DNA of 64,000 bases from CAWALV01 sp963782965 (GTDB lineage Bacteria > Actinomycetota > Actinomycetes > Acidothermales > Acidothermaceae): assembly GCA_963782965.1 (NCBI GenBank), contig CAWALV010000002.1:1054001-1118000 (forward strand), given 5' to 3'. The notes below the pieces were generated by a model. It searched no databases and was not told where the DNA came from. It worked only from the letters and a program-made list of their open reading frames with translations. Position 1 is the stretch's first letter, and each line of letters begins with the position of its first letter. Below, piece after piece: positions 8,723-18,019 of this stretch. Position numbers and translations under genes: made by a program.

Positions 8723-8782
8723 TCGGTCGACCCGCAACCGAGGAGCCTTGTCGAAACCTCGGTCGTGACCGATGGTGAGGGT

Positions 8783-9625
8783 ATGACCCTCACTGCCGGC
8801 AGTCCCGGCTCGCTGCGCCCCCGCGTCGCGACCCGGCGTCGCTACCTCATGTGCGAGCCCCGCTACTTCGCCGTCGAGTACGCGATCAATCCCTGGATGG
8901 ACCCCGCCCAACCTGTCGACCGCGAGCTGGCGGTGGCGCAGTGGCGCGCGCTGGCCGCGACGTACCGCCGGCTCGGCCACGAGGTCGTGGAGATCGAGCC
9001 GGTGCCCGGCCTTCCCGACATGGTGTTCGCCGCGAACGGCGCGACGGTCGCCAACGGCCGGGTGTACGGCGCACGCTTCCGCTACGAGGAGCGCGCCGCC
9101 GAAGGCCCGGCGTTCCTGACCTGGCTGCGCGGAGCCGGGTTCGAGCACACGGCCGAGGCGACGGCCGTGAACGAGGGTGAAGGCGACCTGCTCGTGGCGG
9201 GTGACCGGCTCCTCGCCGGCACGGGTTTCCGTACCGAACGAGAAGCGCATGCCGAGGCGTCGGAAGTGCTCGGCCTGCCCGCCGTCAGCCTCGAGCTCGT
9301 CGACCCGCGCTACTACCACCTCGACACCGCGTTGTGCGTGCTCAGCGACGACGACCTCGCCTACTACCCGGCCGCGTTCAGCGCGCAGAGCCAGGCGGTG
9401 CTACGAGAGCTTTATCCCGATGCGCTGACCGTCGGCGCCCGCGACGCCGAGGTGTTCGGCCTGAACGCGGTGAGCGACGGACTGCACGTCGTGTTGCCGT
9501 CGGAGGCGGTCCGGTTCGCCGAACAGCTCAGCGCGCGCGGCTACCAGCCGGTGCCCGTCGCATTGAGCGAGATGCGCAAGGCTGGCGGCGGCCCGAAGTG
9601 CTGCACATTGGAGCTGCGGTCATGA
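8783..9625 (+). CDS. ddaH: Dimethylargininase (amidinotransferase-fold hydrolase)
   Basis: DDAH hydrolyses N-omega-methylated arginines (or a related guanidine) to citrulline plus an amine. The pentein/GME fold is recognisable from YLMCEPRYFAVEYAINPWMD, the substrate-loop motif DMVFAANGATV, FRYEERAAEGP, a His in NAVSDGLHVV, and the C-terminal nucleophile region GGGPKCCTLEL with Cys273/Cys274. The 280-aa length is normal. I prefer the ATG at 8783, preceded by GGTGAGGG, to the in-frame GTG at 8765. The stop overlaps the rocD start (ATGA), and an Lrp regulator lies upstream; this trio is common in actinobacteria. Citrulline could feed arginine/ornithine metabolism, and RocD would remove ornithine. 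The exact substrate is not certain from sequence. Confidence 0.82.
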   Translation: MTLTAGSPGSLRPRVATRRRYLMCEPRYFAVEYAINPWMDPAQPVDRELAVAQWRALAATYRRLGHEVVEIEPVPGLPDMVFAANGATVANGRVYGARFRYEERAAEGPAFLTWLRGAGFEHTAEATAVNEGEGDLLVAGDRLLAGTGFRTEREAHAEASEVLGLPAVSLELVDPRYYHLDTALCVLSDDDLAYYPAAFSAQSQAVLRELYPDALTVGARDAEVFGLNAVSDGLHVVLPSEAVRFAEQLSARGYQPVPVALSEMRKAGGGPKCCTLELRS

Positions 9626-10865
9626 CAAGCGACGTGCTCGACACGCACACCCGTTCCAGCGCCGACTACATCGAACTCGACGAGCGCTACGCCGCCCGCA
9701 CGTATCACCCGCTGCCCGTCGTCCTGGCCGAAGGCGAGGGCGCCTGGGTGACGGACGTCGAGGGGCGGCGCTACCTCGACTGCCTGGCCGGCTATTCGGC
9801 GTTGAACTTCGGACACCGGCATCCGGCGTTGGTCGCCGCCGCCCGCGAGCAGCTCGACAAGCTGACCCTTACCAGCCGCGCGTTCCATCACGACCTGCTC
9901 GGCGACTTCGCTCGAGAGCTCTCGGGTCTTGCCGGGTTCGACGCGATGCTGCCGATGAACAGCGGCGCCGAGGGTGTCGAGACCGCACTCAAGCTCGCGC
10001 GCAAGTGGGGGTACGAGGTCAAGGGCGTCGCGCCCGAGCGGGCGAGCATCGTCGTCGCGGCGGGCAACTTCCACGGCCGCACCATCACCATCGTGAGCTT
10101 CTCCAGCGATCCTGACGCGAAGAAGAACTTCGGGCCGTACACGCCCGGCTTTCGCGCCGTCCCCTTCGGGGATGCGGCGGCGTTGGAGGCCGCGATCGAC
10201 GACACCACCGTGGCGGTGCTGATCGAGCCGATCCAGGGTGAGGCGGGCGTGCTCATCCCGCCCGACGGTTACCTGCGGGACGTGCGCGACGCGTGCACGC
10301 GGCACCGCGTGCTCTTCATGGCCGATGAGATCCAGTCGGGCCTCGGCCGCACTGGGCGCACGTTCGCCTGCGACCACGAGGCGGTCAAGCCCGACGTGTT
10401 GATCCTCGGCAAGGCGCTCGGCGGCGGCATCGTGCCGGTGTCGGCCGTGCTGGCGAACTGGGACGTCATGGGGGTGCTCAAACCCGGCGAGCACGGCAGC
10501 ACGTTCGGTGGCAACCCGCTCGCCTGCAGTGTCGGCCGCGCGGTGGTCTCGCTGCTGGAGACGGGCGAGTTCCAGGAACGCTCGGCGGTGTTGGGGCGGA
10601 CCATGGCGGGCGCCCTCGCCGAGCTCGTCGGCGACGGGATCGTGGCCACGCGCTGCCGCGGGCTGTGGGCCGGCGTCGACATCGATCCGGCGCTGGGCAG
10701 CGGGCGTGCCGTGTGCGAGGCGTTGCTGCAAGCCGCGGCGTTCTCGCCAAGGACACGCATGGGTCGACGATCCGGTTGGCGCCGCCGCTCGTCGTCGGGG
10801 AAGCCGAGATCGAGTTCGCGATCGGCGCGCTGCGCGCCTCGCTTGCCGACCTACGCAATCGCTGA
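9622..10865 (+). pseudogene. rocD: Ornithine-oxo-acid aminotransferase, split by a -1 frameshift
   Basis: A class III PLP aminotransferase moving the delta-amino group of ornithine to 2-oxoglutarate, giving glutamate semialdehyde. The N-terminal 370 residues are perfect: NSGAEGVETALKLARKW, GNFHGRTI, IEPIQGEAG, DEIQSGLGRTG and the PLP Lys264 in LGKALGGG. At about 10731-10735, after CEALLQ, one base is missing. The main frame then runs through nonsense to 10938, while the true tail (RGVLAKDTHGSTIRLAPPL ... LADLRNR) continues in the next frame and stops at 10865. Rejoined length is about 414 aa, normal for RocD. It starts inside the ddaH stop codon (ATGA). The last 15 bases overlap the convergent fbiA. 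Probably a sequence error or very recent mutation. Confidence 0.85.
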
Positions 10866-11924
10866 CCGGCGCAGCTCGGCGGCGAGCGCGAGCGCGTCAC
10901 GGGCGATGGCGGCGGTCGCCTCGACGTCCGTCATGTAGAGCGGGCGGGCGCGCACCTCGACGCCGGTGACCACACTGCCGGTGTCGGCGTCGTCGACCAG
11001 CCAGCCGTCAAGGAGCTGCGGGCCGTACCAGTTGCCGACCGCGGCGGCCGACGTCTCGACTCCGATCGCGGTCAGGCACGCGTCGGCCATGCCGCGCACC
11101 GCGGCGCCGCCGATGATGGGCGAGACGCCGACCACAGGGGCCGCGGTCTGCGTCAACGCCTCTCGAATGCCCGGGACCTGCAGGATCGTGCCGATGCTGA
11201 CCACCGGGTTGGACGGCGGCAGCAGCACCACGTCCGCCGCGAGGATCGCCTCCACTACCCCTGGCGCCGGCTTCGCATCGGCAGCGCCGACCGCCACGAT
11301 CTCGATCGCCGGGACGTCGGCGTGCATCGCGACCCACCACTCCTGGAAGTGCACTTCACGCTGGGCTCCGCGGTCGGTGCCGTCGTCCACCAGAACATGT
11401 GTCTCGACGCGATCATCCGACATCGGCAGCAGCCGCACTCCCGGCCGCCACCGGTCGCAGAGCCGGCGGGTGACCTCCGACAGTGGCGTTCCCTCGGCGA
11501 GCCACTGCGTACGTATCACGTGAGTCGCGATGTCGCGATCGCCGAGCCGAAACCACGTCGGCTGCGCGCCGTAGGCGGAGAGTTCCTCGCCGACGACGAA
11601 CGTTTCATGCGACCGACCCCAGCCCTGTTCGTCGTGGACTCCACCACCGAGGGTGTACATCACGGTGTCGAGGTCGGGGCAGATGCGCAGCCCGAAGAGC
11701 GTGATGTCGTCGGCCGTGTTGCCGATGACCGTCACGTCGGTGTCGGTGTCGGTGTCGGCGTTCGCGTTCCCGCTCGCGTCCAGTTCCGTGTCGGCGAGCG
11801 CGGCGAGCAGCCCGCGCAGGAACCGTGCGCCACCTACTCCGCCGGCCAACGCGACGATGTTGCGCCGGGTTCGCCGCTTGCGGGGGGGAGTAGCGGTGTC
11901 GGTCGGACTGCTCTGCGAGGTCAC
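10851..11924 (-). CDS. fbiA: FbiA/CofD family 2-phospho-L-lactate (or PEP) transferase
   Basis: Step of coenzyme F420 biosynthesis: joins a GDP-activated three-carbon acid to the deazaflavin Fo. In actinobacteria the activated acid is phosphoenolpyruvate, giving dehydro-F420-0. Landmarks are the N-terminal NIVALAGGVGGARFLRGL, NTADDITLFGLRICPDLDT, HFQEWWV and PPSNPVVSIGTIL. I chose the GTG at 11924, with GCGAGGA seven bases upstream; the frame is open to 12032 but would add an odd 36-aa extension. Residues after the first glycine-rich loop contain a DTDTDTD insert encoded by a hexanucleotide repeat, absent from typical CofD. The partner gene fbiB is not beside it. It overlaps the tail of rocD by 15 bp. 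Confidence 0.9.
   Translation of the reverse strand: MTSQSSPTDTATPPRKRRTRRNIVALAGGVGGARFLRGLLAALADTELDASGNANADTDTDTDVTVIGNTADDITLFGLRICPDLDTVMYTLGGGVHDEQGWGRSHETFVVGEELSAYGAQPTWFRLGDRDIATHVIRTQWLAEGTPLSEVTRRLCDRWRPGVRLLPMSDDRVETHVLVDDGTDRGAQREVHFQEWWVAMHADVPAIEIVAVGAADAKPAPGVVEAILAADVVLLPPSNPVVSIGTILQVPGIREALTQTAAPVVGVSPIIGGAAVRGMADACLTAIGVETSAAAVGNWYGPQLLDGWLVDDADTGSVVTGVEVRARPLYMTDVEATAAIARDALALAAELRRSAIA
11736..11759. repeat. 6-bp gtgtcg repeat inside fbiA
   Basis: Four near-copies of the hexamer ggtgtc encode Asp-Thr repeats in a surface loop of FbiA. Confidence 0.7.
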
Positions 11925-12040
11925 CGGCTGATCCTCGCAAAGGCTCGCATCGGCACCCTCAGGGGTGCTCGAGACCCGTTCTGAGGGCCCGCCGGCGGGC
12001 TCGGCCGCGGATTCTGTTTCAGCGAATACCACCGTTTGGC

Positions 12041-12070
12041 TTGACTACGGGGTAATGACGCGCATGTAAT
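12041..12070 (+). promoter_or_regulatory. Sigma70-type promoter of whiB
   Basis: TTGACT (12041-12046), an 18-bp spacer, then TGTAAT (12065-12070): five of six consensus bases in each box, the best promoter seen in this window. The predicted start near 12077 leaves a leader of about 67 nt. Confidence 0.65.
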
Positions 12071-12143
12071 TCCACGCATGTTCTCTGAGCGGGGCGCAGC
12101 CGAGCGTCTCGTGGGAGGCAATGAAGGGTCGAGGAGGTGCGCG

Positions 12144-12455
12144 GTGGCCGAGATCTCTCCTGAGATCCACCCGCTGCACGACGACGTCATGGCCTGGGGG
12201 TCTTTCGACGGGTCGTCGTTCGAGGACGTCGAGGAAGAACTTCGCTGGCAGGAACGTGCCTTGTGTGCGCAGACCGATCCGGAGGCCTTCTTCCCGGAGA
12301 AGGGTGGCTCCACCCGGGAGGCCAAGCGCATCTGCACGACCTGCGCGGTTCGGTCGGACTGCTTGGAGTATGCGCTGGCGCACGACGAGCGCTTCGGGAT
12401 TTGGGGCGGTCTGTCCGAGCGGGAACGGCGGCGGTTGAAGCGCCGGGTCAGCTGA
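12144..12455 (+). CDS. whiB: WhiB-family iron-sulphur transcription factor (WhiB2/WhmD type)
   Basis: WhiB proteins bind a [4Fe-4S] cluster through four cysteines and act with the principal sigma factor. Here the cysteines are Cys41, Cys64, Cys67 and Cys73 (C-x22-C-x2-C-x5-C), followed by the GIWGG turn at 85-89 and a basic C-terminal DNA-binding tail (ERERRRLKRR). Gene order (fbiA divergent, mannose genes nearby) matches WhiB2/WhmD, which is needed for septation and sporulation in relatives. I chose the GTG at 12144, six bases after GAGGAGG; a longer ATG form from 12078 is less likely. A strong promoter lies at 12041-12070. Product is 103 aa. Assignment to WhiB2 rather than another paralogue rests mainly on synteny. 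Confidence 0.93.
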   Translation: MAEISPEIHPLHDDVMAWGSFDGSSFEDVEEELRWQERALCAQTDPEAFFPEKGGSTREAKRICTTCAVRSDCLEYALAHDERFGIWGGLSERERRRLKRRVS

Positions 12456-12631
12456 ACGACGACATCGCGGGCCGCACCATCGCGTAGTGTGAGCCGGTCC
12501 GGCGCCGTGGCAGGCACCACATGGTGATCACGCCATTACGTCACGTTGCGGCTCCGGTGGTTGTCCTGCCCGTTCGCCGCACCGGTGCTTAGCGGGCCCG
12601 TATCCGGCCCGGAGATCGTCTGACTGTCCGC
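12456..12631 (+). promoter_or_regulatory. Leader region of the GT2 gene with a hairpin
   Basis: A TAGTGT -10-like box lies near 12486, giving a leader of about 135 nt. GGGCC-cgtatcc-GGCCC forms a small stem-loop about 35 bases before the ATG at 12632. No Shine-Dalgarno and no further gene are seen. Confidence 0.3.
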
Positions 12632-15600
12632 ATGAGTTCTGCAGCCTCCAAGCCGCGCCGGCTGATCCGGCCGCGCCACGTCGTGACGGCCGTGCTGGTC
12701 GCCCACGACGGTGCGCACTGGCTACCGACGACGCTCGACGCGGTCAAAGCGCAGCGCCGCCCTGTTCAGCGGCTCGTCGTCGTCGACACCGAAAGCCATG
12801 ACGAGACCCGGGCGTTGGCCGAACGAGCCCTCGGCGCATCGAGCGTCCTCGACGCACCGCGCAACTGCGGGTTCGGTGCAGCGGTACATCGCGCGGTCGC
12901 GGCCTTCGCGCACGCGCCCGGTCTCGCGTCGACCCGCACCGAGGACGGTTCTCCGGTCGAGTGGCTGTGGTTGCTGCACGACGACAGCGCGCCGGCGCCC
13001 GACGCGCTCGAGCGACTGCTCGACCTCGCCGATGAGATGCCGTCGGCCGGAGTCATCGGTCCGAAGCTTCGCGACTGGCAGGACCGCCGGGTGCTGGTCG
13101 AGATCGGCCATACCGTCGATCGCGGCGGACGGCGGGAGACCGGCCTCGAGTACGGCGAGCTCGACCATGGCCAACATGACGGTGATCGCGACGTACTCGC
13201 GGTGAGCACCGCGGGGATGCTGGTGCGCCGGGACGTGTGGGACGACGTCGGCGGCCTCGACCCCGAGCTGCCGCTGTTCCGCGACGATCTCGACTTCGGT
13301 TGGCGCGTCACACTGGCCGGGCATCGCGTGGTGACCTGCTCGCGCGCCGTCGTCCATCACGCGCAAGCGGCGGCAGCCGGACGTCGTCCGATCTCGTGCT
13401 CCCCGTCCGGCCGTGCCTTCGTGAGTGCGCGGCGGCTCGACCGGCGGAGCGCCTTGCGCACGCTGCTGGCGAACTGCTCTGCGGCGAGATTTCCGCTGGT
13501 CTTCGTGCGCCTCCTCCTCGGTTGCCTGTTTCGAGCGCCCGCATTCTTGCTGCTGAGACGGCCTGCCGACGCATGGGACGAACTGTGCGCCGCCGTTTCG
13601 GTGTTCGGGCGCCCGCGCTCGCTCGCCCGGGCGCGGGCGATGCGGCGGCCGTACCGGCGCATTCCGGCCCGCCAGGTGCGGGCGTTGTTCGCTCCTCGTG
13701 GGAACCGGCTGCGCCACTACGCCGACGAACTCGGACGCCGGATCGCCGCGATAGGGAAAGCCGACGGCGAGGTGCGCGACGAGCGCAGCTTCCTGCGACG
13801 GTTGGTGACTCGCCCTGTCGTGCTGCTCACGGTCGTCCTGCTCGCAGTGAGCTTGGTCGCGGAACGACATGTGCTGGGTGGGAGTCTGCGCGGCGGTGCA
13901 CTGTTGCCCGCGCCATTGGGCGCGTCGGACCTGTGGCACACCTATACCCAGAGCTGGCATCCGACCGGGTTCGGCAGTGATGCCGTGGCGCCGCCGTACC
14001 TCGCCGTGCTGGCGATCGTCGCCACCGTCTTGTGGGGCAGCGCTCGCCTTGCCGTCCAGGTCCTGCTGCTCGGCAGCGTTGTGATGGCCGGGCTGGCCGC
14101 TTACCGGGCCGGGCGGAGGCTCCCGATCTCGGTCACGGTCAGGTGGTGGCTGGCCGCGACCTATGCCTTGCTTCCGGTGGCGACCGGATCGGTGGGCACC
14201 GGCCGATTGGGTACCGCGGTCGCGGTGGCATTACTCCCGCTGGTGCTCGCCGCGATGGCCTGCCGCGTTGCTGCCGCTCACCGCTGCGACGCCCGGCTCG
14301 GCAGCGGCGGCCCAGCGTCGCGACGCGCACGCGGCGTGGTGGGCGGCGCTGCTGCTCGCCATCTGCGCTGCATTCGACCCGATGTGCTACGTGTTGCTGG
14401 CGCCGCTGGCCTTCATCGCGCTGCTCGTGGCAGTTGCGCGGCGCTCCGTCGTCCGGAGCTGGCGGGCGGTCGTGCTGATCGTGATACCGCCGGTCCTGCT
14501 CCTGCCGTGGTCGGCCCGGGTATGGCACCACCCGGCGTTGCTCGCCACCGGTGTCGGGCAAGCCGGGCCCGGTTTGCAGAGCTCTCGGCCGGCGCCCGTC
14601 GACGTCCTGTTGATGCATCCCGCTGCGCCGGGCTTGCCACCGGTGTGGTTGGACGTCGTGGTCGTGGTCGCGGCGCTGGTCGCCCTGCTCCGGCGCGATG
14701 TCTGGACGGTGCGGACCGGATGGTTGGTGGCCGCGATCGGCGTCGTCGGCGGGATCGTGGTCTCGCGCACGCACGTCAACCTCCCCGCCGACGGTGGCGA
14801 GGTGGTCGGCTGGCCGGGCGCCGCGACAGCCGTGGTGGGCGCCGGGCTGCTCATCGCAGCCTCGATCGCGTTGACCGGGTTGCGCAGTCGTCTGCGGACC
14901 GCGAACTTCGGCTGGCGTCAACCGATGGCGGTCGTCCTCGTCGGTGCCGCGGGGGTCACTCCGGCGGTAGCCGCCGCGTTGTGGATCCACCGCGGGACGG
15001 GTGCGTTGCTGCATGCAGGTTCGCCCGCGGCCCTGCCGGCGTTCGTCGCCGATCCGACGACGACGCACGATGCCCCGCGCACCCTGGTGCTTCAGCTGCG
15101 GGCCGGTGCGAGCAGCGGCGCCAACAGTGCTCTCACCTACGCGATGGTTCGCGACAGGTTGCCGCAGCTCGGCGAAGCCGACCTGCCGCCGGATCCTCGA
15201 CAGGTGGCGGTGGTCGACACCGCAGTCTCCGACCTCGCAGGTGGATTCGGGCAGCGAGCCGCTACCGAACTCGCGCATGCGGGTGTGCGCTACGTACTGG
15301 CCCCCGCAAGCGGCGACGCCGGGTTGGGAACGCGGTTGGCCGGCGCCGGCGGGCTGCTACGACACGGTGACGTCAACGGTTGGCAGGTATGGGAGGTCGA
15401 AGCGAAGGCCGGTCGCCTCGCGATCGCCACGCCCGGTCGCCCGGAGTGGCAGCTGGCGACCGACGCGGCCGGCAGCATCGGGCGGCACTCTCCGCCGCTG
15501 TCCATCCCGTACGGTCCGCCGCCTCGCCTGTTGGTGCTCGCGGAGGCGCCATCGCCGGACTGGTTGGCGGTGACGGGTGCCGGCGCCGGTAACAAGGGCG

Positions 15601-15854
15601 TGCCGCTCGCGGCGACGACGTACGAAGGCATGCAGGCGTTCGCGCTGCCGCCGGCAGGAGGGCAGGTCGTCGTTTCGCGGGTCGGCGATCGGCGCGCCGA
15701 CTGGCTGGGGTTGCAGCTCGGCGTGCTGATCGTCGTCCTCCTCGCGGCGATCCCGACGGGGCCGCGCACGCCACCCCGGCAACCCGCCGCTGCGGGCGAC
15801 TCGTTGCCGCGGGCACGCGCGGTCGAGGCCAACCCGATAGGGGCCCCCGCATGA
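12632..15854 (+). pseudogene. Very large GT2 glycosyltransferase with membrane domain, split by a +1 frameshift
   Basis: Residues 15-260 form a GT2 (GT-A) domain with TAVLVAHDGAHWLP, NCGFGAAVHRA, the metal-binding LLHDDSAP and FRDDLDFGWRV. Residues from about 400 on are a multi-spanning membrane region, and the C-terminal third is a predicted extracytoplasmic domain ending in one more hydrophobic helix. Around 14262-14268 one extra c breaks the frame (after LAAMAC). The true continuation ALLPLTAATPGS ... WWAALLLAICAAFDP uses the other frame to the stop at 15854. Rejoined length is about 1,073 aa. This protein and the DUF5719 gene that overlaps its stop (ATGA) form a conserved actinobacterial pair near whiB and fbiA. 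Its glycan substrate is unknown. Both halves look fully coding, so the lesion is recent or an error. Confidence 0.8.
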
Positions 15855-17332
15855 GGAACACTCCCCGCCTGCCCGCCGTACTGTCGGCCGTCCTCGTGCT
15901 CGCCGTCATCGCCGGAGTGCTGTCCTGGGCTTCCCTCAGCCGGGTCGCGGCGCCGCGAGCGGCGGCCGCGACGTCGCGCTCCGTTGCGATCCGTGCCACG
16001 ACGCTCGTGTGCCCGAGTGTCGGCGGCGCAGGCAAGGGCGGCGCTTCTCGTATCGCCTACGCCGACGCGAGTAGCACGCCCGGCGTGACCGACTCGGCCG
16101 TCGCCCGACCGCTCGACGCCGTGAGTGCGACGACGCCGCTGCCGGTGCATCCCGGTCACGCGTGGGTCGTCGATGGGCCGGCAACTGCGACCCCGATGCG
16201 CATCGCCGTCGCCGGCGAGTTGACCGACTCACTTGCCGCTATGCAGTTCACCCGCCAGGTGGTCGGTGCGGGCGCTCTGCAGCTGTCGACCGCGGCGTGT
16301 GAGGCGCCGGTGACCGATGCGTGGTTCGCGGGCATGTCGACACAGGTCGGCGCGCACGTGGCGTTGCTCTTGAGCAACGTCGATGACGTGCCCGCTTCGG
16401 TCGACATCGGCTTGTACGACGAAACCAATCCGCCGAGCCCGCAGGCGCGGCGCGGCGTTCGGGTCGATCCCCAGAGCCAGGTCGTGATCGCGCTCGACGC
16501 ACTCGATCCGGGCGTCTCGAATCTGGTGGTCCACGTCTCCGTCACCTCGGGCCGCGTCGCACCCGCCGTCCGATACGACGTCGAGAACGGTCAGATTCCG
16601 CTCGGGACGGCGTGGGTGCCGCGCACTGACGGGCCCGCGGACAAGCAGACCGTTCCGGGCCTGGTGGCCGGGGATGGCGCGCGTCAGTTGGTGCTGGCCA
16701 ACCCGGGCGACCTCGACGCGAACGTCTCTCTTTCCGTCTCGACACCCGACGGTTCGTTCGCTCCCCAGGGCAGTGACCAGGTCACCGTGCCCGCCGGCCA
16801 GGCCATGTCCGTCGACCTGCAGCCGGCGCTGGGCAAGGAGGCCGGAGCCGTCGTCGTCACCTCCGACCAGCCGGTCGTCGCCGGTGCTTCGTCGTCGTTG
16901 CCGGCGAGCAAGCTCGGCGCCTCCGACGTCGCGTTCAGCGCAGCCGTTCCTGCACTGTCCGGCCCGACCGTGATGCCGGGTGGCGAAGGGCAGACCGGGC
17001 GCGTGACCTCGCTGATCCTGTCCGCGGCCGATGCCGACGTCGACGCGCACGTCACGGTTACGATCCTGCCCGCCGTCGCGGCGTCAACGCCGACCACGGC
17101 GACGATCGACGTGCCGGCGGGAACGACGACCGAGGTTCAGCTGAGTTCGCTGGCAAAGGACGTGGCTCCCGGGGTCGTCGTCAACCCGTCAGGTGGTCGC
17201 GTGTACGCGGCCTGGGTGATCCAGGAGGCAGGCACCGCGGGCGGCGACCTCGGCGAAGTGCCGTTACGAACCCCGGCGCGCGCCCTCGTCGTCCCGCCGG
17301 CCCGGGCCGATGTGAACGCGGCATTCCGCTGA
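15851..17332 (+). CDS. DUF5719 family exported protein
   Basis: A 493-aa protein with an N-terminal hydrophobic segment (residues about 10-32, LPAVLSAVLVLAVIAGVLSW) acting as signal anchor or signal peptide. A long Ala/Val/Thr/Ser-rich extracytoplasmic region of beta-sandwich-like repeats follows (for example LSVSTPDGSFAPQGSDQVTV; WVIQEAGTAGGDLGEVPL near the end). The family is known only as DUF5719 and normally lies beside the giant GT2/membrane gene, as here, with a four-base overlap (ATGA). It is probably a partner of that glycosyltransferase outside the membrane. No catalytic motif is visible. The gene is convergent with the next one, 40 bp away. Confidence 0.72.
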   Translation: MRNTPRLPAVLSAVLVLAVIAGVLSWASLSRVAAPRAAAATSRSVAIRATTLVCPSVGGAGKGGASRIAYADASSTPGVTDSAVARPLDAVSATTPLPVHPGHAWVVDGPATATPMRIAVAGELTDSLAAMQFTRQVVGAGALQLSTAACEAPVTDAWFAGMSTQVGAHVALLLSNVDDVPASVDIGLYDETNPPSPQARRGVRVDPQSQVVIALDALDPGVSNLVVHVSVTSGRVAPAVRYDVENGQIPLGTAWVPRTDGPADKQTVPGLVAGDGARQLVLANPGDLDANVSLSVSTPDGSFAPQGSDQVTVPAGQAMSVDLQPALGKEAGAVVVTSDQPVVAGASSSLPASKLGASDVAFSAAVPALSGPTVMPGGEGQTGRVTSLILSAADADVDAHVTVTILPAVAASTPTTATIDVPAGTTTEVQLSSLAKDVAPGVVVNPSGGRVYAAWVIQEAGTAGGDLGEVPLRTPARALVVPPARADVNAAFR

Positions 17333-17372
17333 CCGCACAGCAGGGGGAGTCAGTTCAATCGGGGGAGTCGGG

Positions 17373-17897
17373 TCAGTCGGGACTGCCGTCGTCCCAGTCC
17401 TCGCCGTAGCCGGGATCGACGGTCTGCGGGTCGAGACCCAGCAGTCCCGCAACTTCCTCCACGACGACGTCGTGCACGAGTTCGGCGAGCTCGTCGGGGT
17501 CGGCCGCGCGGGCCTCGATCGGGCGCCGGTAGACGACGATCTGGGCCGGCGTCTGCCCGTGCTGCGCGAACGAGGCACCGAGCGGTACGGGCGAACCGGG
17601 CCCGCCGCCGAGCAGTCGCCGGGGCGGAACGTCCTCGACCGCGAACTGCACCTGCTCGAGCTGCGCGGACCATCGCTGCTCGAGGTCGTCGACCGCCTCG
17701 AGGACGAGCTCGTCGAACATCTCGGCCCGGGTTCTGGCGATCGGCACCTTCGCGGGTGCCAGCGGGCCACGCATCCCGCGACCGCGTCGGTCACGACGAC
17801 GGCGACTGCCGGCCGGTGTTGCGGCCGGGGCGCCGGGCGGCTGGGCCGCACTCCCGCTCCCGGTATCGCTCCCCCCGTCGCTGCGGCTGTCGCTCAC
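17373..17897 (-). CDS. Zincin-like metallopeptidase-family protein lacking HExxH
   Basis: A 174-aa homologue of the small metallopeptidase family found next to DUF3499 in actinobacteria (Rv3259 type). The N-terminal 45 residues are basic and disordered. The core begins ARTRAEMFDELVLEAVDDLE, has VQFAVEDVPP and IVVYRRPIE, and ends ELVHDVVVEEVAGLLGLDP. Family members with activity carry HExxH where this protein has HDVVVEEV, so two zinc ligands are not in place and catalysis is doubtful. Many actinobacterial members are similarly altered. The start is GTG without Shine-Dalgarno, eight bases after TACGCT. It is divergent from DUF3499. The C-terminus is acidic (GYGEDWDDGSPD). Confidence 0.72.
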   Translation of the reverse strand: MSDSRSDGGSDTGSGSAAQPPGAPAATPAGSRRRRDRRGRGMRGPLAPAKVPIARTRAEMFDELVLEAVDDLEQRWSAQLEQVQFAVEDVPPRRLLGGGPGSPVPLGASFAQHGQTPAQIVVYRRPIEARAADPDELAELVHDVVVEEVAGLLGLDPQTVDPGYGEDWDDGSPD

Positions 17898-17905
17898 GCT
17901 TGGCG

Positions 17906-17911
17906 AGCGTA
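17906..17911 (-). promoter_or_regulatory. -10 box TACGCT for the zincin-like gene
   Basis: Minus-strand TACGCT, eight bases, then GTG at 17897. Probable leaderless start. Confidence 0.45.
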
Positions 17912-18005
17912 CCCGCCGCCGTCCTGCCGGGTGCCTGCTCGGCCCGCCGGAGCACGAGTCCGCGACCCATCGGCGAGGCTGATGGCTCGCGTCACCTCAG
18001 GCGAC

Positions 18006-18011
18006 TAGCGT
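18006..18011 (+). promoter_or_regulatory. -10 box TAGCGT for DUF3499
   Basis: TAGCGT, eight bases, then GTG at 18020; no Shine-Dalgarno. Probable leaderless start, divergent from the box at 17906. Confidence 0.45.
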
Positions 18012-18019
18012 TCCCGCTC

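Noticed and set aside
9622..10865. Programmed frameshifting in rocD
   Set aside because: No slippery heptamer or downstream pseudoknot is evident, and three other genes nearby have the same kind of lesion.
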